Shown here: in pieces, positions 1-12,800 of the stretch
How the letters are laid out: each line of letters begins with the position of its first letter
Numbering within the stretch: the stretch's first letter is position 1
Source: Procambarus clarkii
Lineage: Eukaryota; Arthropoda; Malacostraca; Decapoda; Cambaridae
Length of the DNA stretch: 64,000 nucleotides
Reading direction: 5' to 3'
Assembly (NCBI RefSeq): GCF_040958095.1
Contig: NC_091195.1
Location: 22,137,865 to 22,201,864, forward strand
The notes under the pieces: model-generated
Told to the model about the DNA's origin: nothing
Databases searched by the model: none
The model's input: only the letters and a program-made list of their open reading frames with translations
Made by a program: the position numbers and the translations under genes

Positions 1-789
1 ATAATATGATGTGTACTATAATATTATACATATATATCAAAGCTATGAGCAAATTAATGAACTCTGAGGCACTATGAATGTACAAGAAGAATGTCAACAG
101 ATATAAGCTATCCGTGAAGATTTGAACAAATGACGGAGGATATGCGAGTGTGCTTGTAACTTCCTACACTGACTGACTTCCCTGTGTAAGTCATTATAAT
201 TTCACATTTCTGGTCACTGAGCAAGATATCCAAGGTGTAAATTTACTCACAAAAGTTACAGCGTCAAAACATCACCAATAACTCTGCAACGGTCTTTGGA
301 AAATTGAAATAGGTGCACCACCGACTTTGCAGATGAATTGATATTGTTCAAAAAATGGTAGGGGGGGGGGACACTATTCCTACTTAACAAAATTTAATCA
401 CAAGAAAATTATGTGAATATTACACTGTAAAAAATTAAATACAATTTTGTTTTACTAATTACTGTTGAAAGGAATTAGTAAAAACAAAGGAATTTTAAAA
501 CTTGTCCAACATAAATGTATTTGTAATTGTCAGTGAGGTGATAGCAATATTATTATATTCACAACAAAATCACAATAATGTGGCATATCTATGAGAATAT
601 TTTGGAGCAGGACCAAAGGAATTGAACGATCCAAGATTTTCTCAGATTATTATTGGAACGTGTAAGATACTCTTATGTTACTAAATAAGTTGGCCCATAG
701 TTCTGTAAATCTTATAAAGTACTAATTGTGATCCCAAAATACAGCCCATGTAAGTGTGTTTATATATAGAATACAAGAGTGTGTGTATA
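1..789. other. AT-rich 3' flank, nothing recognised
   Basis: No coding pattern or classifiable repeat seen. It contains a run of ten G at 361-370. It lies downstream of the TECPR1 3' end. Confidence 0.5.
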
Positions 790-1085
790 CAAAATGTTAA
801 GAGTGAACAAATCTACGCAGTGACAAGGAGTCGAACCTGCGTCCGAGAGCACCCCAGACGCTGCCTTAATCGACTGAGTTATGAGTAAAACCCTGGTTTG
901 TGCCTTGGAGAGACTGCAGGATCCAGTAAGTAGAACTTTGGTTTCAACTCCTTTTGACCATGTCGTAGCTCAGTCGATTAAGGCAGCGTCTGGGATGCTC
1001 TTGGACGCAGGTTCGAATCCTCGTCACGGCCCTTGTGGATTTGTTCATTTGATGCATCACGCAATTGTGATTTTTGTGTGTAAAT
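790..1085. repeat. inverted pair of tRNA-derived SINEs
   Basis: The right copy (about 955-1085, plus) has a tRNA-like head with A box GTAGCTCAGTCGATTAAGG and B box GGTTCGAATCC, followed by a shared non-tRNA stretch. The left copy (about 790-885, minus) carries the same head in reverse orientation. Box spacing is tRNA-like, but the body does not fold as an intact tRNA and runs into SINE sequence. Confidence 0.7.
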
Positions 1086-1223
1086 GTTAAGAGTGTGTGT
1101 GTCATACCTATGAGTCAGAATCACACTACTAGGCCTAGTTAGCAGACACAGTTATAATTTAATTGCTAGAGCTTTTAATTTTGTTTTTCTTATATATCAG
1201 GCAAAATCATTCAGATTTTAATT

Positions 1224-2029
1224 ACCGTATTTGTCGGCGTACAAGAGGCGTTTTTTTATTTGTAAATGTATAAAAAATGGCCCCGCGTCTATTGCAGCCA
1301 TATTACGAATGCGAGACCGAGCGCCATAGGCAAGGGAGCCAGATGAGCATACTAAGTTTGCTAGGCACAAAAATCGTTGCTAATAATAAAATATTGAAAA
1401 CGAGCCAAATTATTACAGTCAATTGTTACTAATAATAAAATATTGAAAACAGGCAGAGTTATCACAGTCTTATCACAAACTTACGAAAAATTGCTTACGA
1501 TATACGTCAGCAGTTATGAAGGAAGCTCACATCTCGCAACCTTACCCAGCATACATAACCCAAATCTATGTCATACATTATTTAATGACTGTGTTACTTT
1601 TAAAACACATTCATTACATAAATGAAAAATGCTCCTAGAAATTTTAAAGGAATGTTCAACTTGCATTCGCCAGCCAGCCATTTGCAATGAGTGAATGACA
1701 ACAAAACCAGAGCGTTATGATGATGCCCCACCACTGAGAGTGCCACCGCCGGGTGCGTAGCCCTGGTGGCCTGATGCAGCAACACAAAACATCACATCCA
1801 GAAATAAAAGTTTCACATCCTGTATAGCAATTCTCTTGCCCAAAATATAAACAACTACACAGCTGATCTTAGAGGAGGTAAGACTTGAGATACAAAATCC
1901 ACTTGAAAATATTTTTCAATAAATGTATGATGAAACAAACTAATATAGTTTTTTCCACAAAAATAGCCTTGTAAATTAGGGGTGTATCCTATGCAAGGGT
2001 GCATCTTTTACACCGGCAAATACTGTACC
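1224..2029. mobile_element. non-autonomous DNA transposon (about 0.8 kb)
   Basis: The left end, ACCGTATTTGTCGGCGTAC, and the reverse complement of the right end, CAGTATTTGCCGGTGTAAA, form imperfect terminal inverted repeats. The interior has no transposase. The end sequence resembles widespread CGTATTTGCCGGCGTATAAG-type MITEs. Superfamily not assigned. Confidence 0.5.
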
Positions 2030-3130
2030 ACACACCGCTAATACTGTATACTATTTAACCTAGTTTTATGTAGGAACAGAGTTTTGGAATAATAGGCATA
2101 TCTGGTTAAGAGACTGTTAGTTCACATTTAAAGTTTGCCTATTTTACTTAGGGTATTCAAATATAAATCTTTAGAAATACAGAAACTGTGCAGCTGAAAA
2201 ATATAAATATATAGAAATAAAGGGCCTTAAAGTGCAGTACATGTGCAGTGAGGCTATTTCATGTCATTATATAAATTGTGAATGATATTTTGAACAAACG
2301 ACATTTTTTCACTTTAATATTTACATTCTTTCATTCTACAGTATTATTCACATTTCTTCCGTCTCCAAGGTAAGACCTCCCTGTCGTATGAAAGTGGGAA
2401 AAGGGGGGTGGTAATAGTGAATAATTAGATGACATCATATGCTTCTAAAGCAAATATTTTGACTGGAAAACCAAAAATACTGACTTCTGTAGTGGCACAA
2501 AGAGCACAATATATTCTTAATTCAAACAGAGAAACTGTATACAAAATATATAACTACAGTACCCTACATGGAAGGAATGCATACACTGTATACTGTATTG
2601 TACATAAAATGACAAATTCTAAAAAAATGCAATAATAAATGGACTAATATTCAAAACTATTTGAGCCACTTTATCACTTTGACGACGATTCCTTAATGTT
2701 ATAAGTGAGCCTTTGCAACGACCTTCGGGTTCTTGATAGAAACTTCATAGGCCATGAACGCTATTTTCTACACAGAACTATATACAGTACTGTATATACT
2801 GTATATATTATATATAATGTATATACACAGTATATATAAATATACTGTACATATACAGTATATATATATATATACTGTATATACACTAGCACACCAGTAA
2901 CTGGCATAGTAGTGTAACAATTTTGTCATCAATCATGGCTAAGCAAAACTGTTCCCGTTACCTCATTTCTTGTCTGCGGTACATCTGACCCATTCTCTAT
3001 GATGCAATACCAGATAAACCAATTAATTTTAACGGGTCTCTCTCTCTTGAACCATCAAGTTCATCTTCTAGCTTTACAACTTCAAGATAATCAGAATCAT
3101 ATACCGTACTGTACAACTGTTTGGTACAAT
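2030..3130. repeat. AT-rich flank with TACTGTATA-rich microsatellite
   Basis: At about 2,780-2,890 the sequence is alternating TATA with interspersed CTGTA/TACAG words. The rest of the interval shows nothing recognisable. Confidence 0.5.
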
Positions 3131-3207
3131 ATATGCCAGAAAATGCAGTATTGTACTTGCCTCGCAAGCACAATTAGGCGAGTACAATACTGCATTTTCT
3201 GGCATAT
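3131..3207. repeat. near-perfect 32-bp hairpin
   Basis: Arms 3131-3162 and 3176-3207 are reverse complements with one mismatch in 32, around a 13-nt loop. It may be a tiny foldback element or a recent palindromic duplication. A small-RNA precursor is possible, but the pairing is more perfect than usual for a miRNA. Confidence 0.8.
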
Positions 3208-3294
3208 GTAACTAATGTAACTAATTTACAAGGATGCTTTAAAGATCTTTTTTTTAAGTATGTTTCATCATAAATATATTGATTGTTATTTTAA

Positions 3295-5018
3295 CCCTTT
3301 AACTGCGCAACGCGCCTGCAGGCCCAGGCTTAGGGTGCGCAACACACCCCCGGGTGTTTTTATTTTTCACGTTCCATTCAAAACTCCCGCGGCTACATGG
3401 GGTTCACATCAGCTTCCTCAGGGGTCTTGTAAACAGACGCCATCTTAAAAAAAATCATGGTCCACATTGCCGGGTGTCAGAGCCTGAGTAGTGAGTGAGC
3501 AACCAAGGCTGGCGCTCGCAGCATGAGCGCACAGCACTGCTGTTCAGCGTGTGACCACAGCATTGCCTAATATTGTCAAAATATATATATAATCTGTTTT
3601 ATTTAGCCATGATAGTATTATAGAAGAGCCCGAGTGTGATAATGACTGGGTACAACGTTCAAATATCAGTGATTCAATGCTGTTCACGATGTTCACAGCG
3701 TTAGCCACAGCACCACAGCATTATTTTGTCCATCTAGGAATCTTCAAACGACTTTTTAGGTTCCTTTTCAAAATAAACTTGTGGTCAATTATTCATTTAC
3801 AGGTATTAGTGACCATAATTGTGGTTATAATGAGCGTTGTGCGTAGGAAGGAGAAATTTTGGTGAGGGAGGGAGGAAGGAAGAGAATTGAGGTAGCCTCA
3901 CTGTGTGGCAGTAACTCATGTTATGCTCACCATGCTAGCTTCGTGGTTCGCTATGGGGAACACACATGTACATGGGTATATACAGTGTGTGTGGAATAGT
4001 GTAATAACAGCACCAGGAGTATGTTGTGAGGAGCTATTTTGGTGAGGAAGGCGACTTCATAATCGTGGCGTCGTCTGCTGTCTGCTGTGTGATTTGTCAT
4101 GCAGTGTATGGTGGCCACTATACTGTTTGGACACAATACCGGCTTACTTGCATAGTTCTGGTAAATAAAACATGTCGATAGGTATATATAACATGTGTAA
4201 ATTGTGTAATAAATACAATAACAGTATGATGGGAGGAGCAATGTTGGCGAGTAAGATGTTGGAGTGAGGGAGGGCTGGCTGGGTGTGGCTGCTCACACTC
4301 GCGATGTTCTGAGTGTGTTGATGGTGAATGTATATAGTGTGTGGCAGTGTAGTGTGTGTACATATGTTGTAAATATACATAAATGAACTTGAAACATTCG
4401 TGTGAATAACTGTATGATTTGGAGGAGCAATGTTGGCGAGTTGGAGGAGTGAGGGAGGGCTGGCTGGGTGTGGCGGCTCACACTCGCGGTGTTCTGAATG
4501 TGTTGATGGTGAATGTATATAGTGTGTGACAGTGTATAGTCTGTAAATAGATTGTATATATACATAAATTAGCATGATACATGGTAAATATGTGTAACAT
4601 ATGTGTACACAAGTGTCATGCACGTAACACAGTGTCTTCGGACAGTATGGATGTTTTACTGCCATAATATAGTGTACGTGTTCATTATACATAGGATTAG
4701 CATGTAAAAACAAATAAAATGTATTTGGAACTGTGCGCAAAAAAAGTGCAAAAATATATTCGCGGCAACTCGCGTGCCCCGCCCCGGGTGCCCCACCGGC
4801 CCCGGGTGCATACTGCTCTGGCGCACGGGGAATTATGACGTCACGGCCCACCTTTCAGACCCCATTGCAGCCAAAATAAGTACAATTTCAAACTTGCGTT
4901 GCTATACCCATATACAGGGAGGGGTTTTTGACACTTTCCGAAGAAAAATTTTTTTCCCAAGGTTTTATTTCCTGCGCACTGGGGGGATGTCATATTTATA
5001 GGCCGCGCAGTTAAAGGG
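3295..5018. mobile_element. piggyBac-type non-autonomous element, TTAA-flanked
   Basis: TTAA sits at 3291-3294 and 5019-5022. The inward ends are CCCTTTAACTGCGC on both sides, with similarity extending further inward. TTAA target duplication plus CCC-starting ends is the piggyBac signature. There is no transposase. The interior holds two diverged copies of a segment about 199 bp apart (around 4,222-4,330 and 4,420-4,530), which explains the coupled minus-strand open frames there. Confidence 0.75.
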
Positions 5019-5530
5019 TTAAAGTGATTTTATAAGGAAAAACATAAGATTTTGTACCTGTAAATACAACTTACATGTGTAAATTGTATTTCCATGCACC
5101 GTTTATCCACCGCTGGATAAACAACATGCTCTCTAGGTGCCAGAAAATACAGTACTTCCTGACTATGATGATCGCATGAGTGACTGCTGGAAAATCTTCT
5201 CAACAATGCCCAAGTAAAGTATTCAATAGTTTTAATCATATACTGTACACTTATGTATTGCACGTTAGAAAACTCGGTATGTTGTGGTTCGACTCAGGCG
5301 TTCACTGCATTGTCAATTTAATATTCATTATCTCTTGTACATTTGCCCTGTATATCCAGCAGAGAAAAAAGCAATGTGGAAACTATGACTTCTACTTGCC
5401 ATATTAACTTTTAATACCGATGTCAGTCTCCAAATAACATAGCCAAGGAATATGAAATAAAATGAAAGTGACGATGTTTCGTTTCATCTTGGCCTGTCAC
5501 CAAGCTGTGACCTTATCAATTCACTACCTG

Positions 5531-5791
5531 GGGCCAGATTCATGAAGCAGTTATGCAAGCACTTACGAACCTGTACATCTTTTCTCAATCTTTGGTGGCT
5601 TTGTTTACAATTATTAAACAGTTAATGAGCTCTGAAGCACCAGGAGGCTGTTTATAATAACAAAAACAATTGATTGGGAGGTTTTCATGCTTGTAAACTG
5701 TTTAATAAATGTAACCAAAGCCATCAAAGATTGAGGAAAGATGTACACGTTCGTAAGTACTTGCGTAACTGCTTCGTGAATCTGACCCTTG
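5531..5791. mobile_element. foldback MITE, family A copy 1
   Basis: A roughly 260-bp element whose two halves are long imperfect inverted repeats starting GGGGCCAGATTCATGAAGCA. The arms include CTTACGAACCTGTACA and TTTACAATTATTAAACAGTT. A second copy is at 31,556-31,817. Confidence 0.75.
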
Positions 5792-6494
5792 ATAAAGAGC
5801 CCCCGGCTAACTGAAATGTCATTATTTTCATTTCATACGAATCACTCGATTTATTTATTTCAGTCACATTATTGTGGCCTATTTTCTGCATCAATGAAGA
5901 ATTATTATTGTAGGATAACAACCATGATATTCACCTGTATTTGATATGTATACCTCGAGATCTTCACAACTCAAGTCTCACATGATATACTCAAAATGTT
6001 GTTGTGTTGGACTGCACCTTTTAAAGACCAGCACATACCCAGACAATGCATGAAGAGAAGCTGCCAATTATTCGTTTTACTAAAAATCTAGTTTTCATTA
6101 TCATATACTTCTTAAGAGATTCTTATAGAAGCAATGGTAGCTATTATAGATGTTATGAGGCATCACATAATGAACAATTTATCTTGTATGCTGGAGTTTG
6201 TTTATTTACGACGGTATGTAATGTGAATGATATCGTGAATGGAGAAGAGATTCATTTATTTTATAAAATTTACAACCTTTCTCCAATTCTTGTTTTATGG
6301 TGTGATGCCTCTTTATCACATCAAAGTGGGGAAATAGGATGATAATGTATGTAATAAAATCCATATAATACTCGAAGGGTTACGTTTAAACAGTTAAATA
6401 CTGAATAGTATGAACATCGTATAAAGGAATCTCAAAAACTTACAATCTATTAACATTACATGTACAAAAGTAAACATTGTTTTTACCTCCATTG
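5792..6494. other. 3' flank and probable 3' UTR of TECPR1
   Basis: AT-rich and non-coding on both strands. The minus-strand sequence after the stop codon is presumably the 3' UTR. No repeat recognised. Confidence 0.5.
6255..6260 (-). promoter_or_regulatory. candidate polyadenylation signal
   Basis: Reads AATAAA on the minus strand, about 235 nt after the TECPR1 stop. The flank is AT-rich with other possible signals further on (for example near 5,850), so this is only the nearest candidate. Confidence 0.3.
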
Positions 6495-6857
6495 TCACGA
6501 TGGAAGAGGGACACGTGCACAAATGGAGCTCCAACCAGTACCTACTGTGTATTCCCAGCTTGTGCCTAATGGACAAGATGGCGATATTCCAAGTCTGCGT
6601 GCAATCACTCCCTGTACTGTTCCCTTTTCTGTGACATAGGAGTCCAACACTGCCCACAGAGATCCGTCGGCACCAACACTAAAACTCGCGATATTTCCAC
6701 ATACCCACTCCCAGCTGGTTCCTTCTGGGAAGAGGGGTAGGACATTTGTCCGACGGTAAAGAGAACCGTCTCGGTCCAAGCCCCACACTGTTCCAGCACC
6801 AGCACTAACTTCTACAAGTGGCTGTCCTGGTGAATCAATGTTGACCCAGTCTGTACC
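6495..6857 (-). CDS. TECPR1: TECPR1 exon w18: last exon, final tectonin repeats and stop
   Basis: Encodes GTDWVNIDSPGQ, VWGLDRDGSLYRRTNV, GTSWEWVCGNIASFSVG, LWAVLDSY, RRLGISP and GTSWEYTVGTGW, then ends SICARVPLPS with TGA at 6495-6497. It matches the human C-terminal blades but lacks the roughly 30-residue Ser/Pro-rich human tail. The join to the previous exon needs no missing exon. Confidence 0.93.
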   Translation of the reverse strand, partial: GTDWVNIDSPGQPLVEVSAGAGTVWGLDRDGSLYRRTNVLPLFPEGTSWEWVCGNIASFSVGADGSLWAVLDSYVTEKGTVQGVIARRLGISPSCPLGTSWEYTVGTGWSSICARVPLPS

Positions 6858-9800
6858 CTGTAACACAATTATGAAATCTGAATTGGAAAAACAGCCCTGT
6901 TTGGGAATGGCAAAATATGGCACTAAGCTAGAGTTAAACTAATATCTGATCTCATATACTGTACTCATATGTAATGGCAGGTTGTCATGATCTACTTTAA
7001 TGATTCACATTCTCTGAGTATGATGGACCCTATTCTTTGTTTACAAAACTTTTGGGGACCTGGTTGTAAACCAAATGGCAGATTGTTTTCCAGGGAAAAT
7101 GAGTAGAGTTAGACTGAAGTTGATGTGTGGGAAAGAAGAGCTCTAAGCCTGCTAACAAGAGACAGAACTTGTTTGCTCCTGTTCACTCCTAAATCTACCC
7201 AGAACACTGATCATACACCAGGCTCTAATTGACTTTTAGCCCCGTGACAAGTACATTAAGGAGCTGGTAACATCTACTTAGTGCTCTGTCTCACCTAAGG
7301 GGTGAGAACAGGTGCTAGATCAACCAACACCAGCCCAAGCCACAGGAAAGCGATCTAGTTACAAAAGGAGTGTACACAGACTGCAATCAATTATGAAAAA
7401 AAGGCATTTGTAGCCATGAACTAAAAGGGTAAACAAAAATGAGGAACATTTACAACCTCAAGTGAAAATCTGGTTTAAAGATAGCCACTGTAGAGCATAT
7501 AACAGACAATACATACATAGCTAGAGCTTGCGTGTTATAACAAGGCCAGCAACAATGCCTCGGCCAGATATGAAGTCCTAAAGGCACTGCTTAGGTACTG
7601 GCCCAACTAAAGAGAACCACGCAATGAAGAAAGCTATGTCAAACAGCCATAGGAAAGATACTCCAAGGATTATTAATTCTCAACAATCGGCTCCAGGGAC
7701 GATAATCCTGGGAGTCAAGCTGAAGCAGTTAACAATACCTTAATGACAGTCACGCAAATGACTGGGTACCACGTCAAGAAGCAAAGAACCTTCTACAGCA
7801 ACACATAGCCTAATGAGATGAATGACAAAAGTGAGGATCTCAATGATCATGAGAAAGATTATAGTAAAAGCAGATCAAAATAAATCCTGATTGTTGGTAC
7901 TCGGTGACTTCAATTTGAAACCAATAAACTGGGTAAGCCAATGAAGCAAAAACGAAGGACATTTGGAATGGCAGATTCGAAAACCTCATCCTTGAGACAT
8001 TCGTGTATCAAAACATTAAGCAGGTTATGAGAATGAGAGATGATGATGTTCCATCAATGATGGATTTGATATTCACCAGAAAGGGGAAAAAATAAAAACA
8101 TTCAGTACCTCTCTCGGGTAAGAGCAGCCCATGTTTTCTTGCAAATAAAATACTGTACTGCATGTAATGTCTTATAATCTAGAAGAGAATGGGGAAAAGA
8201 ACACAAATGAGTTCAATATAGGGGCCTGACAGCCGAGTGGACAGAGCTTCGGATTCGTAATCCTGAGGTTCCGGGTTCGATTCCCAGTGGAGGCGGAAAC
8301 AAATGGGTAGAGGTTCTTTCACCCTGATGCTCCTGTTCCCTAGCAGTAAATAGGTATCTGGGAGTTAGACAGCTGCTACGGGCTGCTTCCTGGGGATGTG
8401 TAACAAAAAGGAGGCCTTGTCGAGGACCGGATCGCGGGGACGCTAAGCCCCGAAAATCATAAGATAACCTCAAGAAGGCCTAACCCTCAAACATACCAGA
8501 AACAAAAACAAACAAGAAATAACTACACGGCAGTGAGGAAAGAGAAACTCTGAGAAAGAGATAGTGGACAAATGTAAAACAGACCTATTCTATAAATTTA
8601 TTAAAAGCAAGCTGCATGTACAGGATGAAATCCAGAGATTGAAAATGGGGGAACAGATTCACACAGAATGAAAAAGAATGTGTAAAACCTTAAATGAACA
8701 GTTCTAAAGTTTATTAATGTAAGATGAGTTTTTCAGAGAACCAGAAACAGTGCCAATTTCAGAGATTATCATAGAGTACATAGAGGTGTCAAGACAAAGT
8801 GGAAAAATGACTCAAGGAGCTAGGAAGACCCAAGGCAGTTGGACCAGATGAAGTTTCACCTTGGGTCCTGAGAGAATGCACACCTGAGCTCACCACTCCA
8901 CTTGAATTGATATTTCAGATATCTTTGTGTAAAGGAATCTTAGCAGACATGGAAAAATGCAACTAGTTCAAGTCTACAAAAATGGTGGCGAGAAGACCCT
9001 CTAAATTATAGACCGGTATCATTAACAAGCATATAGTCAAAACACTGGAAAAAATAGTTGAAACCAAATGGGTTGAATATCTGGAGAGAAATTATACAAT
9101 AACAGACAGACAGTTTAGTTTTCGAACAGGAAGATCCTGTGTAACAAATCTACTTAACTTTTATGATAAAACCACAGAGATTGAGGAAAAAAGATGATTG
9201 GGTAGAATATATCTATCTGGGCCTAAAAAAGGCTTTTTGACAAAGTCCCACACAAAAGGTTGTTTTGGAAATTGGAACATGCTGGAGGGGTGACAGGGAG
9301 ACATCTGACATGGATGAAAATTTTCAAACTAACAGAAAGATGGGGGCAGTAATCAGAAGCAATGTACTGTATTTGACTGGAGGAGTGTTACTAGCGGAGT
9401 ACCAGAGGGTTCAGTTCTTGCACCAATGATGTTCATCAGCTACATAAACGCTCTACCATCTACCAGAAGGAATACATGAACATGTTTGCTGATGATGCTA
9501 AGCTACTAAGGAAGATAGGAGACCAAGATTGTCATACCCTTCAATTGGTCTAGATAAAATAAGTGCTTGGAGCACTATGTGGCAAATGGAATTCAATGTG
9601 AATAAATGCAGCATTATTGAATGTGGTATCAGAGAAAATTGAATTTTTTCACAATTTACACACACAACTTACTAATTATGTTTAAAGCAATTAAAGAACT
9701 CTAACAAAGAAAGAAATCTATGGGTGGCTTTGGATGGTAGAGTGTCACCAGAGGAACACAAAGAACATTGTGCAAGGAGCATATGCATCTGTTTCCAACT

Positions 9801-12800
9801 TCCGAGTCGCTTTTAATTATATGGATAGTGAAATACTAAAGAAACTACGGGTGGTTTTCTGGACTTTTGTGAAACCAAAATTGAAATATGCAGCAGTTGT
9901 ATGGTACCCGGTCGGCCGAGCGGACAGCACGCTGGACTTGTGATCCTGTGGTCCTGGGTTCGATCCCAGGCGCCGGCGAGAAACATTGGGCAGAGTTTCT
10001 TTCACCCTATGCCCCTGTTACCTAGCAGTAAAATAGGTACCTGGGTGTTAGTCAGCTGTCACGGGCTAAAGCCCCGAAATCATCTCAAGATAACCTCAAG
10101 AAGATACTCATATCTCAAGAAGCACATCAATAAACTGGAAAAGGTGCAGCGGCATGCTACAAAATAGCTCCTGGAACTGAAAAATAAGTTACAAAGAAAG
10201 GCTAGAGGTACAAAATATGCCAAAGCTATAAGATAGAAGAAAAAGAAATGATATGATCACCACTTACAAAATAATAACAGGAATTGACCAAATTGACAAG
10301 GAGGAATTCCTAAAACCAGCAACTTCAAGAACAAGAGATCACAGATTCAAGCTAAGAAAACAAGGTACCAAAAAATATTAGAAAGTTTTCTTTTGAAGAG
10401 TGGTAGATGGTTGGAACAAGTTAAGTGAGGTGATAGAGGAAACCAAAAACATCAGTAGTTACAAAGCGTTATATGACAAAAAGAATGGTGGGAAGACTGG
10501 ACACCACAAGCATAGCTCTCATCCTGTAACTACACTTAGGTAATTACTGTTGGGTGAACAAAGGCATTAGGTGAAAGGAAATATGCCCAACTATTTGTAC
10601 TTCTTCTGGGGATAAAACCCATGATCCACAGAGTACGAGTCAAGGCTATGAACCCCACGTGGTGTTGTACATCCCAAACCTGCCGACTCACCTGTGGAGT
10701 CTTCTTCGTTATGCCAAGCCTCAGATGTGCTCGGCCATCTTTGCTCACAGCCCACACCCCACAGCCGTCCACACCAGCACACACGCTGCACATGGGACAC
10801 TCTGCTGGTACCAGTACCCACTTCTCCCCCTCGTGTTTGGATTCCGTCACACCTTGGCGGATCACAACTTCACCCGTGACACTCACGCCCCACACTGGTA
10901 TTGTGCCATCCTCAGCATACTCTGGCTATGGTGAAAAAGATAAAATATTGATTAATCTTCCATGATTTTGTGAAATGAGTATATTCCTACATTTAATGAC
11001 GGGCATGTACTGTACTTAAAGAATTACTATAAATGTAGTAATATAATTACTGTATTAGATACAGTATCTGCATGGATAAAAATGTGCATTACTGGCTTTA
11101 AACAACTGCATAATTTTGCAAACTACTCTTCTGTCATAAAGCAACTTACAGAACAACTTACAGAACCAAGCCAGGTAAATTACAAAAAAACAAGCCATGC
11201 AATTTATAGAAACAAGTCAAGTAACTTATGGTATCAAGCCATGCAACTTACAGAAACTGAGACATGAACAAGTGCCACCTTCTCCATCTGTGACCAGGGA
11301 CCCGACGTCGAGACTCGGCACTTTCTCACCCAGCGGCGGCGACGCACCAGGTCTGTCACGTAGCGGTGGCCATGGTAACTAAGGGGGAAATCTGTGGCAT
11401 ATTGCCACCCTTCACGATCGACTCCTCCTGGGGTGTGATAGTCCACGCACCACTCGCTCGTCTGTTGGCACCCACGCTCAAGTTAGAATTAATTGAATTT
11501 CTTTTTCATCATTCTCCGTATTTGCACTTCAACAGTTCATATATATTCCTTATTTAAAACGTCTTTGGTCATTATAGGCATTATAATATTGAAGAGATGT
11601 TTTATGGTGTATTTTGAAGGTTTTTTGCTTTGTGGATTTATGTCCCTACTATACCCTGTACAAATATTGCACATCTCACCTCACTAACACCAACTGTAAC
11701 CCACACATTAATACTTTTTCACCCTATTTTCCTGTGCAGTGGATTCCTGTTCCTTTCGATCCAGTAAGTGATCAGATGCAATGTAAACAAAGGATTAACA
11801 AGAAATTTATACTAAGGTCACTAGAAAGGTCTAGGCTAAAGTGATGATGAAATCGATCTACTGTACTGGAACAGCCTTATAGAAAACAAGTGTGGGTATC
11901 TGCCTCCTTTGGCATCATTCATCTGATGACTTTCTGCTCTCGGATTGCCATGAAGAATAATATTTAGGAAGTCTTGATTAACCTGGAACACAGACAGGTT
12001 ATACTGCCATTCTGATTTTGACCTTTTTGATAATTATTTGATGACAGAAAGGAAGCTTCATCTACATCCCATCTCAATCAGGTAAAAGCAATAGCGGCCA
12101 TCCATAGTTTTAAAATCTTGTGACTGTGGACTGCTGTAGGAACTAAAGTCCAATTAGCCAGAAAAGAAGTTATGGCTAGAGTCCAATGCCACAATGGGAG
12201 GTCCTAGGTGGAGACCACTTAACCGAGAACAAACCACCAGTGTGCTGTTGGAAAACAGATGGAGCCCCCCCTAGGCAGAGCCATGAACTGGAGAACAATC
12301 CAGACTGTTGCAGTTTTTTGGGGGACGTGTAAATGCAACAAAGTTAGAGACCCGCTGCTCCATGTAATTACCTAAGTGTAGTTACAGGATGAGAGCTATG
12401 CTCATGGTGTCCCGTCTTCTCAGCACTCTTTGTCATATAACGCTTTGAAACTACTGACGGTCTTGGCCTCCACCACCTTCTCACTTAACTTGTTCCAACC
12501 GTCTACCACTCTATTTGCGAAAGTGAATTTTCTTATATTTCTTCGGCATCTGTGTTTAGCTAGTTTATATCTATGACCTCTTGTTCTTAAAGTGCCAGGT
12601 CTCAGGAAATCTTCCCTATCGATTTTATCAATTCCTGTTACTATTTTGTATGTAGTGATCATATCACCTCTTTTTCTTCTGTCTTCCAGTTTTGGCATAT
12701 TTAATGCCTCTAACCTCTCCTCGTAGCTCTTGTCCTTCAGTTCTGGGAGCCACTTAGTAGCATGTCTTTGCACCTTTTCCAGTTTGTTGATGTGCTTCTT

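Larger units (their letters stand above)
7780..10548 (+). pseudogene. degraded CR1/jockey-type LINE, split by two SINEs
   Basis: Homologous at DNA level to the better copy at 45.3-48.6 kb. It carries endonuclease remnants (LGDFNL around 7,895-7,920) and a recognisable fingers/palm segment around 8,840-9,250. A FADDAKL-like box lies near 9,485, and the 3' tail CATCCTGTAACTACACTTAGG is near 10,520. Many frameshifts and stops, clearly dead. SINEs interrupt it at 8,219-8,477 and 9,902-10,106. Confidence 0.8.

Noticed and set aside
4144-4851. 235-codon minus-strand frame
   Set aside because: It falls in the piggyBac-type element and follows its internal duplication. Low-complexity content (Tyr, Thr, His) and no homology recognised.
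8221-8300. Functional tRNA gene
   Set aside because: A and B boxes are present, but the sequence continues into SINE body and tail and recurs as a dispersed family. The same applies to the other SINE heads.
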